64,000 nucleotides of DNA from Edaphochlamys debaryana. Its lineage: Eukaryota > Chlorophyta > Chlorophyceae > Chlamydomonadales. The position numbers were made by a program, and so were the translations under genes. Of the stretch, positions 9,115 to 20,700 are shown piece after piece. Numbering within the stretch: position 1 is the first letter of the stretch; every line of letters begins with the position of its first letter. Where the stretch lies: assembly GCA_016858145.1 (NCBI GenBank), contig JAEHOE010000169.1, positions 62,001 through 126,000 on the forward strand, given 5' to 3'. Below the pieces are notes generated by a model. That model made no database searches. It was not told where the DNA came from and worked only from the letters and a program-made list of their open reading frames with translations.

Positions 9115-12100
9115 CTAGAAGCCGATCCCCTTGTTCCGCTCCGCCCGCGCCCGCTCCTCCGCCTCCTCCTCCGCCTCCGCGGCCGCCTCCTCCGCCTCCT
9201 CCTCCGCAATCACCGCCTCCCACAGCTCCCGCTCCGGCAGGCGGGTGGCCTTGACCTGCTGCAGCGCCGTCACCACACCGTCGATAACCACCTGGGGCGG
9301 TTGGGGGCGGTTGGGGGCGGTTGGGGGAGGTTAGCGAGGGAGGACATGGGGAGGAAAGGGGGTGTTTAGACTGTGCGAGATGGTCTCTTACTGCCGCCCC
9401 CCACTGCAGTACGCCCGCTGACGCCCGCCCCCGCCGGCTGCCGCCCCCCCGCCACAGGGGAGGCAGCCCGCCTTCCTCGTCTCAGCGCCCGCGGTGCCCC
9501 GGCGACCCTTCCCCACCGCACCAGTGACCTACCTAGCCCTCCGCTCCCCCCCCCGCCTCCCCCCCAACCCCCTTGCCGGCCCCACCTGCGCCGTGTAGCT
9601 GCCCAGCAGGCTGCCGCTGGCCGCCCAGGCGCAGTTGGTGCAGCCGCACAGCAGTACGGACACGGCCAGGCTGGTGCCGTACACCACGCGCTCCTCGGCC
9701 GTGGGAAGCTCCAGGGACACAGTCTGCTGGGAGCCGAGCTGCGGGGGGTGGGGGGGAGGATGGGGGGAGAGGGGGGGTCGGGACATCCGAGCGTGGTGGC
9801 ATCCCAGCCCGACGCGATTGGGGGAGGATGGTGGTACCGGTATCTGAGACCGGTGCCACATGCTCGACTCGCCACGGCGCACCCCCGCCCCGCCCCCGCC
9901 CCGTCCGCATGTGCCTCCCTGGCGCCAGCTGCAAGCCCCTTCGCCACGCCCTGAATCCGTCTCCCTGCCCTCCTCCGCTGCCTCCGGCCGCCCCACCTTG
10001 GGCGACGCGTCCAACCCCAGCTCCAGAGTGAGGCTCACGTCCTGCGCCAGGAGGGGAAGCGGACAGCCAGGGGAAGGCGACCAAAGCAGTTAGGGCACCA
10101 AAAGGGCAGCCGATAATTGTGGACGGAGGCCAACGCAGGCGCGTTCAGCGACCAGGACCGTGCACCTCCCACACTGCCCCTATACATCGCAGTGTCACCC
10201 GTCACAGGCCACTCCCCCTCCCAGCCCTCCAGGCCCTGAACCCTCCTCCCAACTGCCCAACCCAGATCGCCCAGCCCGCCTCCGGACCCCGCAGGCCCTC
10301 CCCCACCTCCCCCGCCCCCACCTGCACCACCATGCCGCGTGTCCCCGGCATGGACGGCACGCGGCCCAGCTTGTTGAGCGCAACGCGCGTGAAGCGGGAG
10401 GCGCGGGTGGCGGAGGAGGAGGACAGAGCCACCTGCAGGCGCGGGGGCGCGGAAGGGGGGCGGGCGGCAGGAGTTGGACCCCAGGTTGCCTGGGGCAAAG
10501 GCCCCGTTCCCGCCATCCCCGCCTTGTCCCGCTTGGTTCGTCCTCCTGCCGTCCTATGAAGGCCTCTCGCCGCCCCCCCCGCACACACGCACCTGCAGCT
10601 CCTCCCACCATCCCTCTCCCTCCTTGCCCCACTATCCCTGCTCCATGACACTCCTGCCCCCCTCCAACCTGCAGCGCGATGAGGCTGAAGGCCGCCAGCC
10701 AGCGGGAGGTGTCGGGGGTCACCAGCTTGAACACCTGGGGGGGGATGGGGATGGGGGTGGGGGCGAGGAAGGGCGTGGGACGGGAGGGCGAGCGGGGGCG
10801 ACTGGTAGGCAAGCATGGTGGTCAGTGGTAAAACAGGGCCGAAGGAACGAGCGGGGGGCTCGGCTCTCGCCGGCGACTCCTCGGCTGATCCGCAGGCTGA
10901 ACCTCGCTGTCGTACACCACGGCTCCCTCAGCAGCGCTTGAACCGCCTCCCCAGTCGCCCCAGCTCAGCCCCAAGCCCCCAACCCCTCCTCCGCGCCCGC
11001 CCCCGGCCCCCCCACCTTGGCCCAGTAGATGGGGTTGGTGGCGTCCGTGGCGCCCGCCAGCAGGCTGCCGTACCACCCAGTCAGCAGGGCGCCGCCGTAG
11101 CCACGAACCAGCAGCTCCTGGGGGCAGGGGGGCGGGGGGGCAGGGGGCAAGGGAACTTGGAATTGTGGACTGGGTTAGGGTGAGTGCAGGACACCCGGAC
11201 GGATGGCCCGGCTGCCGGCCCTGCCCAGTGACGCCCCCCTCACCCGTTCCCTCCAGGCCCAGCCGGGCCCCACACACGCCGCCGCACCTGAGCGCTGCTG
11301 GCTGCGCAGGAGGCGGCGTACAGGAAGCCCACGGAGCCCCACGAGAAGGCGGGGAACCTGCGTGCGGTCGGAACAGGGGCCGGGGGAAGGGGTGCGGCGG
11401 GCACGCGGTGCGCCACGCACGGAGGAGCACGCCAGACACCCGTGCCCAGGCCCCGGCCGAAAGAGCCCTGTGTCCCTCCTCCTCCGTTTCCCTTTGCTCT
11501 CTGCCTTCCCCCCCTGCCTTCCCCTCCCTCCGCCCTCCCCCACCAAGGCTTGAGCACGTGTATCTGGTAGAACCACAGCCCCCTCCGCGCGGCCTCGGGG
11601 GTGGCCTCGGGCAGCGGCCCGTCCCCCCCGGGCCCCTCCGCCCCCGACAGCGGCAGGATGGCGGTGGCGTCCTCCTCCTGGTCCACCTGGGGGGGGGAGA
11701 GGGGGAGGGGATGAGGGGGTGTTTGAAGCTGATAAGCGGGAGATGAGGGGAGGGAAGGGGATGAGGGGATGAGGCCGTCTGCCCCCAACGCCCTGTCCTC
11801 CCAACTCCACGACCTCCACTGCCTCCCTCCCCCCTTCTTCGCACCCCTCCCCTCCCCTCACCGCCCCCGCCCCCCCCCACACCCTCGCCACGGTCTTGAG
11901 GTCGTCCTCCCTCCCCACCTCTTTCCGTGCGTCGCCACCGCTCCTCCCCTTTCCCCCGCCACCCCCGTCTTTGGCCCCCCCTCTCTCTCTGCCCCTCCCC
12001 GCCCCCGCCCCACCCTCGCCACGGTCTTGAGGTCGGCCGTGCTCAGCCCCGGGTCGATGGAGGGAGCGAACAGGGCCGCGATGAAGACCACCGCCGGCAG

Positions 12101-13436
12101 CGCCGCGGCGGCGCCCAGGCCCAGCGGCGCGCCGTCGTCCCACAGCAGCTGCGCAGAGGAGTCCACGCCGGAGAGCATGGACAGCAGGACTGGTGGGGGT
12201 GGGAGGGGGTAGAGGGGTAGAGGGGGAGAGGGGGTGAAAGGGGGAGGGATAGAGGGGTGGAGGGGATGGCTGGGGGTGAGGCAGGGGTGGAGGAAGGATG
12301 GGGGGGTGTGCGGAACGGAGGGCGTCCCGGGGCGGTAAGTGAGCGCCGCGCTTACTACGCTGGGGTTTGCATTCGCGAGCTGCGTTGCGGTGGTGCCGGG
12401 CCCCGTTGGCGAGACACGCCCGCCTCGCCGCCCTCCGGCAGTCCTTTGCCTCTGCCCATGTGCAGCCCGTTCATGGCCCCAGCTCGCACCCCTCGCAGGC
12501 CGCTAGCTGCCGCGCTCTCCTGGGCACTGGTGCAGCACCCTTCCTTTTGTCTGTGCCGTTACGGGTGTACTGGTGAGCACCCTACAGTACACGCTCGCGA
12601 TGCAGCCCCCTGCGTCCAGGCCTCGAGCCACTGCTCCCTCGTGCTCGTGAGGGGGCCCTCACAGGAGCGCCCGGGGGCGCCCAACAGGGAAGGAGGCTCG
12701 CCGTGCGCTTCAGGCAGCCCCCACCGAGTGCTGCTGCAGCCCTCCAGTCCCAAGCCCTCGGCTGCCGCCGACCCATGCCACGGCACAGCCCTGGAGCCCG
12801 GATGGGGGGCGCGCGGCTGCCATCCGCGGTGGTGCTCCCTCGGGTGCTCCCTTACATGCTCCCTTCAGCAAGAGCGGGCTCACCGGTGATGCCGTACATG
12901 ATGACGGCCCCCGCTATCTTCTCAATGAAGGACGTTGCGGTGGCCAGGTCTAGAGCGCTGAGGGTATTGTCCGTGATGCCTTCGTTCAGGTCCTTTGGAA
13001 GCTGCTGCTGCAAGCTGCTGAGGTTGGGGCTGGAGGTCGGAGCCCCATCGCTGCTGGAGGCCGGGCCGTCAGCCTTTGGGGGCGAAGACGGCGCCGGAGT
13101 TGGGTCTGGCCCTTGCTGCGCCCTAGCAACGAGAGGCCGCGGCACTGGGTCAAAGCCCTGCGTTGGGGGGCAGCGGATGGCTGAGGATGGAGGGCGCTGA
13201 TGGGCGCACGCGACCTCGCGGCACAGCCACAAGCAGGCAGCCCTCATCTGACGTAGCCCTTGCCCATTCTGGGGACCGTGGGAGGGTGCCGCTGGGCCGA
13301 AGCACGCTTGCAGGCACAGCGCGCTCACCGGTCGCCTCAATCGCCACACCCGGCCTGTCCCGTGCGGCAGCGATGAGCATTTCCGGGCACCAAGAAGCTG
13401 TCCCCCGGGTGCCCACTTGGCGCTGTGAAGCGCCAT
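9115..13436 (-). CDS. Plastid-targeted multi-pass membrane protein, unknown function
   Basis: Eleven exons in transcript order: 13436-13329, 13157-12884, 12189-12014, 11686-11544, 11357-11288, 11117-11016, 10734-10669, 10432-10322, 10041-9997, 9738-9586 and 9291-9115. All are GT-AG and in frame, giving about 474 residues. The N-terminus (MALHSAKWAPGG, Arg-rich, no acidic residues) looks like a plastid or mitochondrial presequence, followed by a Ser/Pro linker. Hydrophobic segments follow around residues 108-130 (IEKIAGAVIMYGIT), 150-172, 236-257, 268-285, 300-313 and 385-412. The C-terminal 35 residues are an extremely Glu/Ala-rich helix ending NKGIGF. I do not recognise the family; a conserved green-lineage thylakoid or envelope protein is the likeliest class. 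The start is the first Met giving a presequence; an upstream in-frame Met exists at 13544. Confidence 0.75.
11880..11904 (-). repeat. Duplicated exon end with 5' splice site
   Basis: A 25-bp sequence identical to 12011-12035, which spans the last codons of exon 3 (DLKTVAR) and its GTG donor. The copy lies 107 bases further into the same intron (11687-12013). Confidence 0.9.
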
Positions 13437-14774
13437 CCTTGAGCGTGCAAAAGCACAAGAGAATTGGGTCCTCAAGACACAGGCTCTGGCTACCTCAACT
13501 TCATGAACTGAGCGGTAATTGAAGCTGTCTAGATACGTTTGCACGAGGCTCTTGCTTGCGCTAGGGCTGTTGCATGATGGGCGTGCAAGCCAAATCGCGA
13601 CAGACTGCGCGAAAGGCTAGCAAGGCGTGCCGGGGTCGTAAGCTCCCTGGTGTAGCAGCCTCTACACTGCACGATGGTCACGGAACCTTGCTCGGCAGCT
13701 AGCCCCCAAGCTGGTTCTCTACCCGGCCATCGCCATCCTGAACATACTTTCCCCGCTTACCGCTCTGCGCCCCCCTCCGCTTGGAAGCCTTGCTCCGAGC
13801 TCGAAGTTATTGTTTGTGGCTGCTGGAAAGCCCCCGTGACGACGTCCTCGGAGTCGCCTGTCAGTCGCGGGTGGAACCCGCGCGAGCCAACCCGCGCGCA
13901 TGGCACGCAAGAGATGAGGGGCTCCCCGCGAGCCTCAAGGCCGGTGCCCCCGCACGCGCCCCAAACTTCGGCCCCGCGTGCAGCTCCCCAAGCACCATAT
14001 TCTGCTGGCTTACCACGTAGTCGAGCTGTGGCATCCGCACGCTACAGCGTCCGCGCCTGAACGCCGACGGCGACGCGCTTGCGGCAAGAGCTGCCACAGC
14101 GCCGCCCCGCACGACGGACCCCCCCGCCCTTGCTCGCGTGCCTTTGAGGTGAGTTGCCGAGCCCTTGCAACCCGGATCTGGGTTCTGTTGAGTGCGGAGG
14201 CGGGAGGAGGGCGGGGACGGGGGTGGGGGCCGACCCACGCGAGACCCGGCAGCTGCCGCTCGCCGCGGGGACCACGGAGGCAAGGGCGCGGGGAGGGGCC
14301 TGTGCAGGCTTGCGCGCGCTCTGCGTTGCTGGATGAGAGGGAGCTGGCAGCGCGAAACCATGAGAGGCGAAGTCGTGACCCGTCGGCCCCGGGGCCAAAC
14401 GTTGCCCCCGCGCCCTTGCTGCCCCTTGAAACGTGTGCCTTCCTCCCTCCCTCTCGCTTGCTCTCCCCTGCTGCAGAGCGCTGCTGGGACTGGGACGTCC
14501 GGCGCTCCCTTGGGCTCCAACTCGACTGCGCTTCGCCGCTCGTCCTCGTCCTCGACACCGAGGCGCCGCACCAAAGCGCGGGCAGCCGTTACCAGCTGGT
14601 GCTCATCATAGAGGGCTCGAGTCAGCCTTCATCGCTGCTGGCGCAGAACCAGCAGAACCGCAACACCCAGCAGCAGCGTCGCCCTGCCTGCTCCACCACA
14701 ACGTGGCAGCTCCCGCTCCAGCCCTCCACCTCACCCCCCAACAAGCCCTTAGCTAGCCCGCCTCCACCTCCACC
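13437..14774. other. Divergent intergenic region
   Basis: 1.3 kb between the starts of the minus-strand membrane protein gene and the plus-strand ABCG gene. It should hold both promoters and 5' UTRs. A TTGCTGCAG acceptor-like site near 14475 could mark a 5' UTR intron of ABCG. No coding exon is supported. Confidence 0.4.
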
Positions 14775-17700
14775 ATGTCCTCCGCCGCGGGTGCCCCCCC
14801 GCTGGATCCCTCCGTGGCCCTGGCCTTTTCTCGCATCGAGCCGGGCGGGCCCATCCTGCCGCTGTGGATCGTCATGGTGGTGTTCGGCCACGCCTTTGCC
14901 TTTGCCTTCCTCATCCACGGCCTGTTCCTGTACAAGCCGGCGCTAAAGAGGTGGGTAGGGCGGGGGGGTGGTTGAAGCTGAGTGGACGAGGGGTGGGGGG
15001 TGGGTGGGGGCGGAGGGGGCTACGGGGCATCAGGCTGGGGGAGAGGTCGGGGAGGGATGGGACGGAGGGCTGAAGAGGGCGGGGGAAACGTTACTAGCCG
15101 GGTTGAGGTGGGAAGGGGAGGAGCTGAAAGGCCTCGGGGGAGGCGGGAGGACGGCGGTTGGGATGGGCGAGGCGGGGGTGGAGGCGGGGAGGCAGCGGCC
15201 GAGAGGGGAGACAACGGGGGGCGATGGCCCGGGTGTAGAGGGAGGCGGGCAGAGGGAGGCGCTTCAAGTCGTCACGCAAACTGCATGCTCTCCCCCTCCG
15301 CCGCTGCTTCAGGAAACTGAGTCCCAAGGTCATCTTCGCGAGATGCCTGCCCAAGAGTAAGTTTTGGGAGCCAAACATCCCGCTGGCCGTCACCGCATCA
15401 ACCGCACCTCTGGCTTGCTACCCAAATCCTTCCTTGCAAGACCCCTCGTAGCAACCTCCGCGTTAGGTCGTGCTCCTGATATGCAGGATTCTCACCTTGA
15501 CCCTGTCTCCTCCGCCCCTCCGCTCCATGCACCCTTTCCGCAGGCAAGAAACAAGAGGCCGTGGGACCAGCCACCCTGGCCCATGCACCCGCTGGCCCCG
15601 AGCCCTTCGCCCAGGGTCCAGGCCCCGGGGGCCCAGACGAGGCCCACGAGGGCGGGCCCCACGGGGCCCAGGCGGTCCCGGAGGAGGACCTGGAGGGGGG
15701 CGACTTCCTGCCGCCTCGGGGCAGCAGTCTGGCGGCGGATGCGGCGCTGGAGGCGGCCCTGGGGTACGGAGATGACACGTACGGCAGCTCGGCCCCGGCG
15801 CAGGTGAGGGTCAAGTGAAAGGGCCGAGGAAGATCAAAGGCAACCATTGGTAGAGGGCTCGGTATCGGACAATGGGGAGGGTCAAGTGCGGTAGGGGGCG
15901 GCACGTGGGGTGAATGGCGTGAGCTCGAGAGGGACAGCAGGCGGGGCAGCACCTGGCGTGCCGGCAGCCCCAAACGCCCCTACACGAGTTCCGCTGCGAC
16001 GCACCTCCTTCACCGCTCCACCCCCGCCCCCATCCCCACCCCCACCCCCGCCCCCACCCCCACCGCCACCACCGCCCCCACTCCAGGTGTCCCTCGCGTG
16101 GCGCCACGTCACCCTGGCCGTGCCCTCCCCCCGGGGGGTGGCCACGCTGCTGTGGGACGTGGGCGGCCGCGCGCCGCCGGGGGCCGTCACCGCACTGCTG
16201 GGGCCCTCGGGCGCAGGTGAGGCAGATTGAGGGCCGGGGGGCAGCGCGGAGGCAAGCGCTACAGCCCATGCAGGGCAGGGCTGTCAGGCGTGAAGTAGGG
16301 ATTAGCTGCCCACGTATGATTGCCTTTTCACCTGATCCGGCCCCCAGGCAAGTCGACGCTGTTGGACCTTCTGGCCCTGCGCGGCAACGCCTCCCTTCCC
16401 GACACCCCCTCCTCATCCGGCCCGGACGCCTACGCCCCGGTCGTCTCGCCCTCGGCGCCCTCCGCCTCGCCGCCCTCGGCGGCCTCGCGCCCCCCGTCCG
16501 CCTCCGCCCACGCCTCCGCGCCGCCGCCCACCCCCCTGGCCCCCGCCGCCGTGCCGCCGCCCCCCTCCGCACCCGGCTGCTGGGGCGAGGTGCTCGTCAA
16601 CGGCCGCCCCAGGGACCGCCGGGCCTTCGCCGCCATGAGCTCCTACGTGCCCCAGGTGCGAGCGTGTGGTTGAGGGCCGGTCCAAGGCGCGGGGAGGTTT
16701 TGGGGCTCATGCGTCTTGGGTTTTATGACGAGGCCCCGTATGTTTTATGTTGAGACTTGGTGCGGGCAGGTTGGAAATCCCCGGGCTGTGGAAGGGCAGG
16801 CGGGTTGACACTTTAGGGGGGGGTAAGTGAAGATTCGCTATCAGCTCGTACGTGCACTTCCGCAGCACAGGCCGCACCATACACACCCGAGCGCACCATA
16901 CAGTACCCCTGAGCCCCTGACCAACCCCCCTCACCCTCCCCCCATCCCCCACCGCCCCCACCCCCTGCAGGAGGACACCTTCCTGCCCCAGCTCACGGTC
17001 CGCGAGGCGCTCACGCTCACCGGCCGCCTGGTGCTGCCGCCGCCGCACTGCGCCCCGGGGGCCGTGGCGGCGCGGGGCGCGGCGGTGGCGGCGGCGCTGG
17101 GGCTGGGCCGGTCGCTTGACACCATGGTCGGGGGCGTGCTGCCGGGCGGGCTGCTGCTGCGGGGGCTGTCGGGCGGAGAGCGCAAGCGGCTCAGCATCGG
17201 GCAGGGTGAGCGTGCGGCGCGCGGCGCGGGGCGCGTGCTGCGGTTGGTGGGGACGAGCAAAGGGTAGTCAAAGGCAGTGTGCGCGGTGCTGTTTCACGGC
17301 CCGCCCGCTGCCGGGACGCAGCCCCCACGCGCGAGCCCTCCCCCCTACCCGCATCCAGTTCCTCCGCCCGCCCCTGGCTCCCGACCCAGCGCCCCCTCAT
17401 CCGCCCTCCCCCACGCCCCTCACCCAAACCCCACCGCCTCGCCCCGCTCAACCCCCCTTGCCCCCCGCCCCCATCCCGCCTCCCCCCCACACCCCAGGCC
17501 TCATGTCGCGGCCGCGCGTTCTGCTGCTCGACGAGCCCACCAGCGGCCTCGACTCCTTCGCAGCGGCGGTGGTGGTGGGACACGTGGCGGCACTGGCGAG
17601 GGCGGGGGGCGGCGGAGGCGGAGGAGGCGGCGAGGGGCACGGAGGGGGAGGAGGGCACGGGGGCGGCAGCAGCAAGGCAGCGAGGGGAGGAGGCGGGGGA

Positions 17701-20700
17701 GGGGGAGGTGTGACGGTGGTGGCTTCGCTGCACCAGCCGCGCGCCGCCATTTGGGAGCTGGTGGATCAGGTGAGATCTGGCGGTTGGTGGTTGGTGGTTG
17801 GCGTGTTCGGGACCGTTGGGGTTGTCTGTTGATGGTTAGTAAAGAGCACGGGCTCGTGGCGGTTCCAGGTGTTGCTTGTATCGCTTACAGGTTCAGCATC
17901 CGCACAGCTGCGCTCGTGACCCGTCGCTGCTCCCTCCCCTCGCCCCCGTCAGGTGGTGGTGTTGGGCCGAGGCCGGCTGCTCTACTGCGGGCCCCCCTCC
18001 GAGCTGGTGCCCTGGTTCCAGGTGGGTGAGGGGCGAGGGGGGGGAGGGGGTTGGGGATCTGTGTGATTTTGGGCCTTCCGTATCACAGAGTCAGCGGGGG
18101 AGAAGGGCCTGACAGACGACAGGGGCAGCGGCAAGGGCAGCGGGCGCAGGTCGAGACCATTGCTGACACCCGCGACCTCCACCTCCCCCCCACCCTCAGG
18201 GCCGCCTGGGCTATATGTACTGCCCCGAGCAGCACGGCCTGGTGCCTGGTGGGTGGGGGTGGTTCTCGATCTGGATCTGAATCTAGATCTACACCTGCAT
18301 CTAGATGTGCCGCTGACGCCTTTGGACCTGAGCAGGGTGTCATGAAGATGATGAACCTAATTTTCTCGTTTTATGGCCACATGCAGACTGGATCATGGAT
18401 CTCGTCGCAACCCCCGGATCCAGCGGCGACCCCGCCGCCGATTCGGCAGCCGCCGCCGCCGCCAAGGTCGCCGCCGCCAAAGCCGCCGCCGCCACCGGCG
18501 GCAGCGAGAGCTCCGTCGACAGCCGCGAGTGCAGCGCGGGCGGTGGCGCCAACCAACCGTCAACCGCCATCGCCCCACTCGGCATGACGTCACTGTACGA
18601 GCTGTACGACGCCGCCGACGAGTTCGCCACTGCCGTACAGGCCGTACCGCCGGCGCCCGGCATCAGCCCCGGCGTCCCCGACTACGCCAGCGTCCTGCTG
18701 GCGGCGCCGCCACCCCCTCCCTCAGCCCCCACCCCCTTCTCCCCTCCTCCGCCGCCACCCACCACCGCCCTCGCCCCCTACCACCCACCATCGCTACCAC
18801 CACCTGCACCGCCCGCTCGCCCAGGCCTGGGCGGCCGTCTGGAGCTGTGGCTGCGGCAATACCGGCTGCTGGTGTGGCGCGAGTGGCTGATCGCGACCCG
18901 CAACCCGGCTGATATCGCCATGCGAATGCTGACGTTCGTGTGGGTGGGGCTCTTCTCCAACTTCCTCACCTACGGCCTGCCGGTGAGGGACACGGACTGG
19001 GCGGGGACGGGGCGACGGGTGATAGGGAAGAGGCGGTCTGCCGGTGAGGCAGGGGTGGGGTGGGCGGGTGGGATGCTGGTGAGGGGCACGCGGGGGGGGG
19101 GGGGATGGGGCTGGGGACTGGGGTGGAGGAGGGGCTGGGGTGTAAGGCTGGGGATTGGGTTGGGAACGCACCGCCCAAGCAGGCCGTAGTACTGTATAGC
19201 GGTTTATGGTTTAGTCTACAGAGCGGCAGGGTATCTTCCACCCAACACGGCGGCAGCTCGGTGAGGTCTGGGCGCCGCTGCACATTCCGGAGTGTCAGAC
19301 CAGCGAGAGCGGGGAGTTATATGAGGAGCGTACCTCACGCACCTCACCGCCCTCGCACCTCACCGCCCTCGCTCGTTCTGGGACCCCGGTGCAGCGCCGC
19401 CCAGACCTCCTCGAGCTGCAGCGGGGACACCGAGTCCAGCTCCAGCTCCGTCGCCACGCCCCCACCGTCGGGCCCCACTAGAGCGGTGACGCACAGCGGC
19501 CGGCCCCGCAGCACTCCTCACTGCCCCCGGGGGCCGTGCCGTGGCCGCGCGGTCCAGCGGGTTACCCCCCCAAACCCTCTACCCTCTCCCCCTAAACCCC
19601 TTTCTCCCGCCCCTCCCACGCCCCCTCTCTCCCGCCCCTCTCCCCCTCTCCCCCCCCCCTTCCCCCATCCCCTCTCCCCCACCCTCTCCCCCACCCCACC
19701 AGGCCGACGCCACGGGCATCGCGCTCCGCATCAACCTGCTCTTCGCGCTCACCTTCTTCTTCATCGTCATGCCCTTCATATTCATGAGCGTGTTCACGGC
19801 GGGTGAGCGGGCAGCGGGCAGAGCGGGGGCACGGCGGCGTCCCCGCGGCCCCGCTCCCGTGTCCCTGGACAGGGGGCGCCCTACCGAGGCGCACGGGTCG
19901 CGCCAAGTGCTGACCCCTGTCCACCCCCCCCCACACCCTCCCTCCCCCTCCACCCTCCCTTCCATCCCCTCCCCCCGCCCTCCCCCTGTACCCCCTCCCC
20001 CCCCTCCCCCCCCTCCCCCCCAAGACAAGCGCTTCTTCCTGCGCGAGGCCTCCACGCAGGGCGGCGGAGGGGGGCTGTACGCGGTGTCGGCCTACTACGC
20101 AGCAAAGGTGGGGCAGGGGCCAGGGGGGGGGGCAGGGGGGGTCGAGATTTCCAAGATCTTCGAGCGGGCACGGGGGCACCGCACGTTCTCACGCTCCTTC
20201 CCAAACGCGTCCACCCCGCCTCAGGTCACCGCCACGTCCCCGCTGAACGCCGCTGTGGCCCTCACCTTCTGCTGGGTCGGGTGAGGGCTTGGGGTGGGGT
20301 GGGGTGGGTGGAAGGTCGGTAGGGTAAGGGCTTGGGGTGGGTGGGGTGGGGGCGGCTACTGGGTGCGGTGGGTGGGTGGGTGGGTGGGTGGGAGAGTGGG
20401 TGGGGGGCAGGCGACAGGGCCACGCAGACGGGGCCAGACGGCTGCCCTGCTGCTTTCTTGCGGCTCCCTGCCGTACACTCAATCGTGTAGACGGGGTCAG
20501 ACGGAGAGCTGCTCTGGCGCTTTCTCTAGGCTCGCTGACGCTCTTGCGTGCTGTCCGTGCTGTGCCCCCGCGCCGCAGGTACGGCATGCTGGGCTACCGG
20601 CACAGCGTGGTGGCAGTCTTCCAGAGCGCGGTGTGCTGCGTGCTCATGGCCCTCATCGCACTGCAGTGGGTGCAGGTGCGGAGGGGGAGGGGTGGGGGTG

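Noticed and set aside
11175..12143. Long minus-strand frame across 11175-12143
   Set aside because: It reads through introns of the plastid membrane protein gene; the exons fit other phases with conserved membrane segments.
12257..12889. 210-codon open frame on the plus strand
   Set aside because: It lies in an intron of the minus-strand gene, has no recognisable motif and its codon pattern looks like chance in GC-rich DNA.
19411..19512. Reading the PLCV..LV core as a Crinkler-type domain
   Set aside because: Only a faint resemblance by eye; no full domain layout was visible.
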